Positions 20,840 to 29,096 of a DNA stretch of 64,000 bases are shown here, piece after piece; position 1 is the first letter of the stretch; the number at the start of each line of letters is the position of its first letter. The position numbers were made by a program, and so were the translations under genes. Under the pieces are notes generated by a model. That model made no database searches. It saw nothing but the letters and a program-made list of their open reading frames with translations, and was not told the origin of the DNA. The DNA is from Sphingobacteriales bacterium (GTDB lineage Bacteria > Bacteroidota > Bacteroidia > Chitinophagales > JADIYW01): positions 1-64,000 of the forward strand of contig JADKIQ010000007.1 in NCBI GenBank assembly GCA_016721245.1, written 5' to 3'.

Positions 20840-21865
20840 ATGGACAAGAACATTATAACAACTAAATGCTTGCAAAAGCATAGTGAAGATTTTAGTAAGA
20901 TTGTAAAGTATGAGGATAAACTGAGCTTTTATTTTGAAAATAATATTGGATTTATATACTGTCCTATTTCTAAAGAAGAAAGAGGAAAAAACCCTACCTA
21001 CAAAGAAGATATGTTAGGGTTTGAATTCAACCTTACACACCCTGATTTTCCTAACCTATCTATAAAGCCATTGTCAAATGAAGAGAATATATTATTTTGG
21101 AATTATTACTTTATAGATTGGGAAAAAAGAAGCAAATGTGATTATACTTTACATTCGCTTAAAGCCAATTTAGAAAACAGATTAGCAATTTCTCAAAACA
21201 AAGAGAAACTAATAAAAGCAGAAATTGAAGAACGCACTAATGAAATAAATAAATTTAGTGAAGACCTTAATTTTATGAAATTGGACTTTGAAAGAAGTTT
21301 GCCGTTTTATGATATTGCAATACGATATTTTAATAGGGAAAAGCGTTTTGTAAGTATTTATGAGTATTACACCAGTAACCTATTTTCAATAATGGATAAT
21401 TTCATTAAAGCCAAAAACCTTTCTTTATTCTTAGATTACCTAAACGAGTTGTTAAGTAATAATGTAATACCTCAAAGCAAACAAATATTAGATAGCAGAT
21501 TTATTAAAGATATTTCGTCAATTCGTCATCTACTGAATATAAGTGACCCTACTAAAGTTATTGAGGAAATAAATGTAATTTATGAATTGTTAAAAGCAAA
21601 TAATACGAACAAGCAACACAAGAAAGAAATTAGGTATGCAATTCATTTACTTATTAAAAATGGTTGGTTAGTTGAAACACAAAAAAACAAAGCTACTTAT
21701 ATCAAATTGTTGTTAGAATATTTCGATTATTCATTTAATTCAAGAGATGCGGAAAGTTTTAATTTTCCTGACGTGGAGGACTTGGCAACTCCGCTAAACA
21801 ATAAATTATACAGCGAAATTTATTTAGCTATTGGTAGCATAATAAACAATGACAGAGTATATTAA
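20840..21865 (+). CDS. Unknown protein between integrase and HTH gene
   Basis: 341 residues, Lys/Glu/Asn-rich and probably mostly helical. A likely coiled coil lies around residues 110-150 (Lys/Glu-rich, from ENRLAISQNKEK to INKFSEDLNF). The C-terminal third (KQHKKEIRYAIHLLIKNGWL) looks like a short winged or helical module. No signal peptide or TM segment. Proteins in this position are common in small Bacteroidota elements, but I do not recognise the family. Confidence 0.7.
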   Translation: MDKNIITTKCLQKHSEDFSKIVKYEDKLSFYFENNIGFIYCPISKEERGKNPTYKEDMLGFEFNLTHPDFPNLSIKPLSNEENILFWNYYFIDWEKRSKCDYTLHSLKANLENRLAISQNKEKLIKAEIEERTNEINKFSEDLNFMKLDFERSLPFYDIAIRYFNREKRFVSIYEYYTSNLFSIMDNFIKAKNLSLFLDYLNELLSNNVIPQSKQILDSRFIKDISSIRHLLNISDPTKVIEEINVIYELLKANNTNKQHKKEIRYAIHLLIKNGWLVETQKNKATYIKLLLEYFDYSFNSRDAESFNFPDVEDLATPLNNKLYSEIYLAIGSIINNDRVY

Positions 21866-21958
21866 ACCACGTTCATCCCACTTAAAAAACCACATTCAAC
21901 CAACATGTGTTAGATAAGAATAGTATCATTTTTACCATGTCATTAAAGACATACAATT

Positions 21959-22243
21959 ATGGAAAATTTACTCTTATCTACAATGCCATTAAAAGCATTA
22001 CAGGACGTAATAGCTACAACAGTCCGCAAAGAAATTGAACAAGCAACTCAGCACTTACAACCAAAGGAAGCAACAGAATTCTTATCGAAAAAACAAGCAG
22101 CTAAATTCTTAGGTGTTTCATTAGTTACATTAGACAAATGGACAATGAACGGTAAAATAATAGGTTATAGGGTCGGCAAGTTTGTACGCTACAAACAGCA
22201 TGAACTTGAACAAGCATTGCAAAAAATAAAAACCAAACATTAA
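21959..22243 (+). CDS. Excisionase-type helix-turn-helix protein
   Basis: 94 residues. The C-terminal half is a MerR/excisionase-like HTH: LSKKQAAKFLGVSLVTLDKW with the wing GKIIGYRVGKFVRY. It probably binds the attachment sites and sets recombination direction, or represses element promoters. Its stop codon overlaps the start of a perfect 16-bp hairpin. Confidence 0.85.
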   Translation: MENLLLSTMPLKALQDVIATTVRKEIEQATQHLQPKEATEFLSKKQAAKFLGVSLVTLDKWTMNGKIIGYRVGKFVRYKQHELEQALQKIKTKH

Positions 22244-22281
22244 TATATTTTGCTTGAGCAAAAGGTCAAGCAAAATATATT
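22242..22281. terminator. Perfect 16-bp-stem hairpin after the HTH gene
   Basis: AATATATTTTGCTTGA pairs perfectly with TCAAGCAAAATATATT across 8 nt. The following T run is short, so it may act as a terminator or as a protein/origin site. Confidence 0.65.
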
Positions 22282-22342
22282 TCCAACTTTCAGCAACTTC
22301 TATATTAAGTATTAAAAAATTACCAATTCTGTAATTGTTGTA

Positions 22343-23290
22343 ATGGACAAAGCTACTTTCATACTACATTATAACCAAGTTCCAAATAGTGATTTCTTAC
22401 AGGAAATACCTGAATATATAACAGATTTTGAAGAGCATAGAAATTCAAGAGGTATTTATATAACTGGTAAAATAGGCAACTTGTTTGTAACAGCAAATGA
22501 ATTTTACATTACAGTTGGAAGAGCAAGTTTATGCAAATACTATTATTCAAACAATATAGAAAATATGAGCATTATAGATGTCAAAAATGCTATTGTTAAA
22601 TTAAGCGATGAATTGCATTTGCCAATAGATATAGCAACGGTGTGTAAGTTTGAATATGGTATAACTCTTATTACTGATTATAGTCCTCAAGATTATTTTC
22701 CTTTATTGGGGAACATGCCATTTAGAAGCAGATTAGAACAAGATTATGGTCTATATTATAAAGAGAAGTCTAATAATACACAATATGTATGTTATGATAA
22801 ATTAGCAGAATGCAAAAGAAATAAAGAAATAATTCCAATGAAATTTAATGATGTGCAATTGCTGAGATTAGAAATAAGATACAATAAAAATTTAGCGAAA
22901 CATTTTAATTGTGAAAGAGTTTTAGTTTCTCAATTATATGACCCATTGTTTTTTAATTCTGTTCATGATGAGTGGTTTTAAGTATTATAACGCCATACAA
23001 AAATTCAAAGACTAAATTGTAATTTAGAAGATATATGTACAGTAAGCCAATATGCAGAAAGAGCTATACATTACTTTATTGAGGCTCAAGGTGGAAGTCA
23101 ACAAGCAATTAAAAACTTAGAATTATTAGATAGGCGTAATAAAATTAACGCAAAGCAAAAACACGACTTAAAAAACAAAATAATGAAGGTAGGAAATAGC
23201 GAATTCCTTACTACTGCAACAGACGAGATTTTAGAATTAAATAAAAGGGTAACAGATAGTTATATAAGTGGTCGTGCAATAATTATTTGA
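22343..23290 (+). CDS. Phage/plasmid rolling-circle replication protein candidate (two compensating frameshifts)
   Basis: The intact N-terminal frame (212 residues) carries LRLEIRYNKNL around residue 185, like the R-x-E-x-R-Y segment of filamentous-phage gene II/X and related plasmid Rep proteins. One extra T at about 22977 and one missing A at about 23011 restore a C-terminal half (KYYNAIQKF, SQYAERAIHYFIEAQGG, ELLDRRNKINAKQKHDLKN) to the TGA at 23288. Total about 315 residues. It would nick the origin and start strand displacement. The family call rests on short motifs only. Confidence 0.5.
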
Positions 23291-23382
23291 GCATTAGATA
23301 AACACAAATACAAATATTTTGCACTAAATTTGTAATAATTAAAACGATTGTCTATAAAGAGAAAATAATAATTTAAAATACA

Positions 23383-23535
23383 AAAGCGTACTGCTTTCTT
23401 GTTCTTCGGAAACTGTCAATTTTAGTGTAAACAATGAAAGTAAGTACCCTCACGGTCGGCGTGGGTGGTACTTATTTTGTTTACACGGGTATGACAGTAC
23501 CTCGAAGAACGGATAAGCTACTATTCCACGCTTTT
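23383..23535. ncRNA. Long nested inverted repeat: structured RNA or replication origin
   Basis: Arms nest over about 150 bp: GCGT/ACGC, GCTT/AAGC, GTTCTTCG/CGAAGAAC, CTGTCA/TGACAG, GTGTAAAC/GTTTACAC, AAGTACC/GGTACTT, and CTCAC/GTGGG around a GGTCGGC loop. Internal mismatches are confined to short symmetrical loops. It lies directly after the Rep-like gene. It could be the double-strand origin, a packaging-type hairpin, or a transcribed ncRNA. Confidence 0.6.
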
Positions 23536-23701
23536 TTATTTGAATTGCTTAGTAAGCAAGAAAATAAAGGATAAGCCATGATAAGTATTATTTCAGCCAA
23601 CTTTAGGGTTTTAAGGTGTGATTTGTTCATTCATAATTTTATTGCAAAAAACGCAATGATAAGCCTTGTAATTCAAAATGCTTTGATAAAGCCCTTTAAT
23701 A

Positions 23702-23946
23702 CCCTTACAAAACCGTACATTCTTTGGTACTATTCTTTCTGCAAAATTGACTTACAACTCCTAACAAAACCTAACATTCGTATAGGGATTTACTTTCTAA
23801 GTTTTAGGTTACAACTCTTAACTAAACTAAACATTTTACAAACCATTTACTAATAATTCTATTCTTATGCTCTTGACAAACCTGAACATTTTACAAACCA
23901 TATACTCATTAAAATTTACGTGTAACTGTTAACAAAAGCTAACATT
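23702..23946. repeat. Five iteron-like direct repeats with a 55-57 bp period
   Basis: Copies of a core near ACTCnTAACAAAACCTAACA end in ACATT at 23717, 23774, 23831, 23886 and 23942 (spacings 57, 57, 55, 56). Two copies also share TTTACAAACCAT after the core. Sequence between cores varies. The short ORF through here (23578-23853) is not convincing as a gene. Confidence 0.7.
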
Positions 23947-23948
23947 CT

Positions 23949-23963
23949 CGCGCGTCACGCGCG
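23949..23963. promoter_or_regulatory. GC-only palindrome at the end of the repeat array
   Basis: CGCGCGT-C-ACGCGCG, a 7-bp perfect inverted repeat, stands out in very AT-rich DNA 30 bp before the next gene. It could be a Rep nick/binding site or an operator. Confidence 0.5.
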
Positions 23964-23991
23964 CACGTGTATAATAAACCAAAATTAAGAT

Positions 23992-24552
23992 ATGAGAAGA
24001 CTTATTATTTTACTGCAAATTACGCTATTCAGTAATAGCTTGTTTTGCCAAACATTACAAATAGATAGCATTACAAAAAAAGGCTATTATGAAAAGGTAA
24101 TAACAACCAAAGGAACGAAAGACCAACTCTACACGCAGGCAAAAGCATGGGTCTTTAAGACGTTCAAAAGTGGTAACGCCGTAATACAAGACAATGATAA
24201 AGAAGCAGGGCGTATTTATGGTGAAGCTATTACTAATGACCTTGTGTTTAATAACACAGGTTATAAAATTAAAGCAGGTTATTTTAAATACAGTATTACC
24301 ATATTGGTGAAAGACGACAAAACAAAAATTACTCTTGATAACATAACATTCGTATCTACTGGAAACATGGGTGGTGTACGTTCGGGGGCTGATATTGCGG
24401 ATGAATTTCCGTCTAATTGGATGGGTGCAAAAACTAAAATGTTTGTAAAGAATTGGGACAGTATGAAAGAACAAGCTGAACCCAGTTTTCAAACTGTTAT
24501 GCGAAGTTATGAATTAGCCATATTAGAAACACAAAAGAAAAATGATTGGTAA
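23992..24552 (+). CDS. DUF4468-type secreted protein (TBP-like fold)
   Basis: 186 residues with a signal peptide ending LFCQ. The pattern of DUF4468 is present: YEKVITTKGTKDQLYTQAKAWV, then a conserved YKIKAGYFKYSITILVKDDKTKITLDNI strand pair. The domain is widespread in Bacteroidota and of unknown function. Cargo of the element. Confidence 0.75.
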   Translation: MRRLIILLQITLFSNSLFCQTLQIDSITKKGYYEKVITTKGTKDQLYTQAKAWVFKTFKSGNAVIQDNDKEAGRIYGEAITNDLVFNNTGYKIKAGYFKYSITILVKDDKTKITLDNITFVSTGNMGGVRSGADIADEFPSNWMGAKTKMFVKNWDSMKEQAEPSFQTVMRSYELAILETQKKNDW

Positions 24553-24615
24553 TGTTAATACAGAGGTTGCCGAAAATCTTAAATAGAGTAGGTATAACAA
24601 ATAAAAAATAAAATT

Positions 24616-25131
24616 ATGTTTTGGACAATTGTAATTATTAGTATCATCCTATTCGTTGTTGTTGGAATAGTTGGTGGTAAAGAACAACAAAAGAACAATG
24701 ATAAATTAGTGGAATTAGGATATACACTTGAAGAAAAAATTATTACAGGTCGATATGTAGCAGGACACCCTGACATAAATGATGCTATTCCGAAAACAAT
24801 TATTTTTCCAAAAGACCGTAAACTTGAAATTATGTTGGATGAACAATTGAAACTGCCAATAAAGAAAGCAGAAATTGAATTTAATTTTATTAAAAACGTT
24901 TTAGCAGAAGATGCCACAACTGTTGAAAAAAGAATAACTGTTGGTAGATTATTGACAGTTGGTATTTTTGCTTTTGCATTAAAGAAAAAACAGAAGAATG
25001 AGTTAGCTTACTCAACTATTGAGTGGAATGATGGCAGATTTGACCATGAAACTATTTTTGAGTTTGAAGGTACTGGTGCTATGCAAAATGCAAATACTGC
25101 AAGAAACCAAATAATAAAAATAATAAGATAA
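24616..25131 (+). CDS. Membrane-anchored protein of unknown function
   Basis: 171 residues. An N-terminal TM segment (IVIISIILFVVVGIVGG) is followed by a soluble domain with charged helices and a weaker hydrophobic stretch VGRLLTVGIFAFAL around residue 120. No family recognised. It follows the DUF4468 gene by about 60 bp on the same strand. Confidence 0.65.
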   Translation: MFWTIVIISIILFVVVGIVGGKEQQKNNDKLVELGYTLEEKIITGRYVAGHPDINDAIPKTIIFPKDRKLEIMLDEQLKLPIKKAEIEFNFIKNVLAEDATTVEKRITVGRLLTVGIFAFALKKKQKNELAYSTIEWNDGRFDHETIFEFEGTGAMQNANTARNQIIKIIR

Positions 25132-25185
25132 ACACATGAGTATATTTCCTATATTTACATAAAAGGAAGACAGTAATAGAAAAAT

Positions 25186-25683
25186 ATGAATAGATTTGAT
25201 TTTTATAAAGAACTTTATTTTAAAGAAGAGGATAGGAAAAAATCACTCAATGATGCATTAACACTTCCAATAGGAATAGTATCTGCACAAATTGCATTGC
25301 TCTCTTATTTTTATAGCAACTACGTCTCGAAAGGCTTCGCCAGTTTACCTATTTGGTCGAAAATATTTTTCATTCTTACCATAGTCAGCCTTTTGATTTG
25401 CATACTTTTTTTAATTTTTTCCTACTTTGAATTACGGTTTAAAAAAGAAAAATATTTTATTGAAACTGCTTTTAGGTATAACTATATTGGCTCAGTCATA
25501 GAATTTGAAGATTATTATATAAAGAAACTAAATTATTATAATGAGACGATACAAACAGCTAACTCAGCCAGTTTACATGATTTAGAAGAAAATATTATTA
25601 GTAATTTTATTGAAAGTATTGCGCATAATGTTAAATTGAATGACAAAAAAACTAAAAGAATTTCTAATGCAAAACTTTTTTAA
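25186..25683 (+). CDS. Two-TM membrane protein, effector-like architecture
   Basis: 165 residues. A basic/acidic N-terminus (FYKELYFKEEDRKKSLND) is followed by two TM helices (residues about 26-48 and 60-85) and a long cytosolic tail. The shape resembles SLATT-like and other 2-TM conflict-system proteins, but no signature proves membership. A tiny Pro-rich ORF follows 110 bp downstream. Confidence 0.65.
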   Translation: MNRFDFYKELYFKEEDRKKSLNDALTLPIGIVSAQIALLSYFYSNYVSKGFASLPIWSKIFFILTIVSLLICILFLIFSYFELRFKKEKYFIETAFRYNYIGSVIEFEDYYIKKLNYYNETIQTANSASLHDLEENIISNFIESIAHNVKLNDKKTKRISNAKLF

Positions 25684-25792
25684 TTATTTCACTTTTATTA
25701 AATTTATCTTTACTTGTTTATCCCTTTGTAAGTAAAGAAAAACTAATAATGAACAATTGATAAATATTAATGAACCTGTAAAAATAATAATT

Positions 25793-25942
25793 ATGAGCAA
25801 CCAAGATACAACTAAAACAGAACCAAAAATAGAGCCGAAAGTCAACCCTGAACCAGTGAAAGTTAATCCTGAACCAGTAAAAGTTAGAAGTATTCCTGAA
25901 AGCAAAGAACCTCCTAAAGGTGGACAAAAGCTTAACGGGTAA
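25793..25942 (+). CDS. Small Pro/Lys-rich peptide with internal repeat
   Basis: 49 residues from ATG 25793. A KVNPEPV unit is repeated twice and the C-terminus is PPKGGQKLNG. No hydrophobic segment. Charged, disordered small proteins of this type often follow 2-TM genes in this phylum; that association is from memory. The upstream alternative start at 25757 would add 12 residues. Confidence 0.5.
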   Translation: MSNQDTTKTEPKIEPKVNPEPVKVNPEPVKVRSIPESKEPPKGGQKLNG

Positions 25943-26058
25943 TTGGACTTTTTATTGAATATTCTTAACTACAAAAGTGGTAAGTATATCATACAAGTAT
26001 TATGAAGTCTAAATTAATTTAGGCTTCATATTTTTTAGAAAGAAAATATAAATAAGAT

Positions 26059-26598
26059 ATGCCGATTTATGACCTTAATAATATTGCCTTTCTTGGACAT
26101 GATATGGAAAATACTTTTGACGTAATTAATTCTTTATATAGAGTTAATTTTTCAAGAAATTCTATTGATTTTTACCCAAAGACATTTGTGCATATTGATT
26201 CACATTGGGCATCAGAGGAGTCTCAAAATACTTTTAACAAAATTGTCCCAATTGCTAAAAGTCTAATAAAAGATATGTATGCTGTTTTAGAAAATATTTA
26301 CAAGGGACAGACTGGGAAGTTTGAAAAAATTGAAATTGAGAAGGAGTATAAACATTTAAAAGAATTTCGTCTCCTTAACAATAAGTTCAAACATTTTAAT
26401 AATGAAAAAGTAGAAATAGATTTAACTGCATTAGCATATATTCAATCAGATGGCAGCTATATTGATGTTTATTTTAATTTTTATTATATAGACAGCTCAG
26501 TAGGATTACGCCTGTCAGATTTTATAGAAATTTACTTAACAATACTTGAAGACAAAGAAATAATTTCAATAAATAGAAAAACAACAAGTGACTTATAA
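26059..26598 (+). CDS. Unknown soluble protein
   Basis: 179 residues, no signal or TM segment. Helical centre with EFRLLNNKFKHFNNEKVEI around residues 110-130, faintly like the Arg/His end of HEPN domains but lacking the R-N-x3-H core. No catalytic motif otherwise. Cargo of the element. Confidence 0.6.
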   Translation: MPIYDLNNIAFLGHDMENTFDVINSLYRVNFSRNSIDFYPKTFVHIDSHWASEESQNTFNKIVPIAKSLIKDMYAVLENIYKGQTGKFEKIEIEKEYKHLKEFRLLNNKFKHFNNEKVEIDLTALAYIQSDGSYIDVYFNFYYIDSSVGLRLSDFIEIYLTILEDKEIISINRKTTSDL

Positions 26599-26658
26599 GA
26601 TGTTATGTTAAAACTATTTTTGGATAGATTATCATAACCAAAGAAATTTTTAATTTTA

Positions 26659-28501
26659 TTATTTTTTAGGTTTTCTTCCTTCTTTACTTTTCGCAGATTG
26701 GTTGTCTTTTAATATTTCTGAGCCTATATCTACAACGTCTATAATGGTATTTAAATTATTTAGTGTGCTATGTGAGTTGTCGTCATTATGAGTATCCAAT
26801 AAATCACCATCAAAACCATCAACAATATCTACTCCTACCAATATAACACCCATTATATCTCCAAACCCCGCTTTCCCTTGAATAATTCTGATAGCTGATT
26901 CAATAGTTCCTAACCCCGAAAATTTCTTGAATGCAAACATGAAAAGTGCTTCCATAAATTCATCCATCTGTTTCTGTCCTGTCTTATTTACAATACCATG
27001 CTGACAATCTTTACATGTGTTTGGTTTTATTTCCCAATCTTCGTGGATATACATTTCATGACCACAACTTTTACATGATATTGCTTTCCATTTAGAAGCT
27101 CTTTTTATAAGACATTCTTTACAAATTGTACAAGGGTTCTTCCAGTCTTTATGGACTTGTATGTCTCCTTGACAATCAATACATGTTATTATAGTCCAAT
27201 TTTGTTTTTCTTTCTGAAAACATGACTTACATAAACTTGGTATTAGAATCCAATCCTGATGAATTTTTATTTTACTTGAACATTTTTTACATTCTGTTGT
27301 AGACCACTTCGCTTTTTCTTTCTCAATACATGACTTACATAATTTAGGAATATTTGTCCATTCCTTATTTACCTTGATTTGACTACTGCAACTTTCACAA
27401 CTAACATGATACCACTTTGCTTTTTCTTTCTCAATACACGACTTACACAGCTTTGGAATGTTTGACCACTCTTTATTTACCTTAATTTGACTACTGCAAC
27501 TTTCACAACTAACATGATACCACTTTGCTTTTTCTTTCTCAATACACGACTTACAAAGCTTTGGAATGTTTTCCCATTCTTTATTTACCTTAATTTGACT
27601 ACTGCAACTTTCACAACTAACATGATACCACTTTGCTTTTTCTTTCTCAATACATGACTTACACAGCTTTGGAATGTTTGCCCATTCCTTATTTACCTTA
27701 ATTTGACTACTGCAACTTTCACAACTAACATGATACCACTTTGCTTTTTCTTTCTCAATACACGACTTACAAAGCTTTGGAATGTTTGACCACTCTTTAT
27801 TTACCTTAATTTGACTACTGCAACTTTCACAACTAACATGATACCACTTTGCTTTTTCTTTCTCAATACACGACTTACACAGCTTTGGAATGTTTGACCA
27901 TTCTCTACTTACCTTGATTTGACTACTGCAACTTTCACAACTTACATGATACCATTTTGCTTTTTCTTTCTCAATACATGACTTACACAGCTTTGGAATG
28001 TTTGACCATTCTTCATTTACTTTAATTTGACTGCTGCAACTTTCACAGCTAACATGATACCACTTTGCTTTTTCTTTCTCAATACGACCTACACAGCTTT
28101 GGAATGTTTGACCATTCTTCATTTACTTTAATTTGACTGCTGCAACTTTCACAGCTAACATGATACCACTTTGCTTTTTCTTTCTCAATACACGACTTGC
28201 ACAGCTTTGGAATGTTTGACCATTCTTCATTTACCTTGATTTGACTACTGCAACTTTCACAGCTAACATGATACCATTTGGCTTTCTCTTCTTCTACACA
28301 CGACTTGCATAGTGTAGGTGGATTTGACCAATCTCTATTTATTTTAATTTCTTTGCTACAATTCTCACATTCTTCGTAATACCATTTTGCTTTTTCTTCT
28401 TCTATACAATTACTACAAAGAGAAGGTATTCTATCCCAATCCTCACACACCCTAATTTCATTAGGGCAGTTATCACAGGTGACGTTATACCATTTTGACA
28501 T
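26659..28501 (-). CDS. Tandem CxxC-repeat protein, 14 zinc-knuckle-like units (one frameshift)
   Basis: Two frames (28501-28079 and 28122-26659) join across a 2-bp deletion near 28085; repeat neighbours read AATACACGAC where this one has AATACGAC. The full protein is about 610 residues. It has fourteen units of about 36 residues with the plan KWYHVSCESC-x14-C-K-S-C, i.e. two CxxC pairs and conserved Trp per unit, which suggests one zinc site each. Units 3-11 are nearly identical; 1-2 and 12-14 are diverged caps. The C-terminal 110 residues are different: amphipathic helices, a Gly/Val-rich segment GFGDIMGVILVGVDIVDGF, then an acidic and a basic tail. No signal peptide. Function unknown; nucleic-acid or protein binding is inferred from the knuckles. 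Confidence 0.8.
27310..28290. repeat. 108-bp coding repeats, about nine near-identical copies
   Basis: A 108-bp unit (36 codons) recurs with only a few base differences per copy, mainly in the codon after the KEW motif (Ser, Ala, Glu, Thr). Silent positions are also conserved, which indicates recent expansion. Assembly copy number is uncertain. Confidence 0.9.
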
Positions 28502-28598
28502 ACAAAGAAAGATAATGACTTATTATTTAAGTTCATAACAAATAATAAATATTTGACAAATCTAAATTAAGTGTGTAAATTGAACAAAACTATATAAA

Positions 28599-28922
28599 AT
28601 GAGAAAACACCATCCAATGGTCGCTAAAGCGATTGAAGCAGTTAACGAACCTAAGGTTCAAGAAATGATTAAAGAACTCAGCAAATACGGATTAGGGGTA
28701 TTTATGCCTCATCTTCATAATGAAGAAGGATTTGCCCCATTACCAAACGATACTGTACAATTAGAAGCTGATTTAAAAGTAAGTTTTGTTAAAAGAGATG
28801 ACGCTTGTTTAGCTAATGCAGCTCCTGTTGGCTGGATATGGGATTCCGAAAAAGCACAAGTGGTTATGGGATGCTCATGTGCAGGAGCAGAACATCACCC
28901 TCATTGGAACAGAAAAGTTTAG
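28599..28922 (+). CDS. Conserved-looking small His/Cys protein
   Basis: 107 residues. It starts MRKHHPMVAKAIEAVNEPKVQ and ends with GCSCAGAEHHPHWNRKV, a Cys/His cluster that could bind metal. No TM or signal. Last gene of the element, about 100 bp before attR; divergent from the CxxC-repeat gene. I do not recognise the family. Confidence 0.65.
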   Translation: MRKHHPMVAKAIEAVNEPKVQEMIKELSKYGLGVFMPHLHNEEGFAPLPNDTVQLEADLKVSFVKRDDACLANAAPVGWIWDSEKAQVVMGCSCAGAEHHPHWNRKV

Positions 28923-29024
28923 AACAGTTACAATATTAAAGCATATTGTACCCTTATCGTACCCCCAAGTATTTTAAAAGCAAATTAAATACTTGATTTA
29001 CAATATATTAAACGAACAAGAACA

Positions 29025-29043
29025 AGTCCTTCTCTTACAGCAA
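29025..29043. repeat. attR, right 19-bp direct repeat
   Basis: AGTCCTTCTCTTACAGCAA identical to 19307-19325. The bases before it (GAACA) differ from the RNA gene, so this side lacks the rest of the tRNA-like structure. Confidence 0.88.
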
Positions 29044-29046
29044 AAA

Positions 29047-29079
29047 AATCCGAATCCGTAATGGTTCGGATTTTTTTTT
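29047..29079 (+). terminator. Original terminator of the tRNA-like gene
   Basis: AATCCGAA / TTCGGATT stem, 10-nt loop, nine T. After excision it would lie 4 bp behind the RNA's 3' end. It may also serve the convergent helicase gene. Confidence 0.85.
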
Positions 29080-29096
29080 GAAATTGTATAAACTCA

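Larger units (their letters stand above)
19307..29043. mobile_element. Integrative element of about 9.7 kb with tyrosine recombinase, Rep candidate and cargo
   Basis: Bounded by the 19-bp direct repeats. The integrase gene lies 175 bp inside the left end, as is typical for tRNA-targeting elements. Then come an unknown 341-residue protein, an excisionase-type HTH protein, a rolling-circle Rep-like gene, a non-coding hairpin and repeat region, and six or seven cargo genes. Gene density, strong A+T bias and lack of housekeeping genes contrast with both flanks. Size and Rep type fit a small integrative plasmid or a filamentous-phage-like element; no capsid or morphogenesis genes were recognised. 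Confidence 0.82.

Noticed and set aside
23578..23853. 91-residue ORF
   Set aside because: Composition follows the AT-rich repeats, with no start context or domain; it overlaps the iteron-like array.
23702..23946. CRISPR array
   Set aside because: Repeats are imperfect and shorter than the unit, spacers are not uniform in kind, and there are no cas genes; iteron-like is the better reading.
26059..26598. HEPN RNase
   Set aside because: RLLNNKFKH has the wrong spacing and lacks the R-N-x3-H core; left as unknown.
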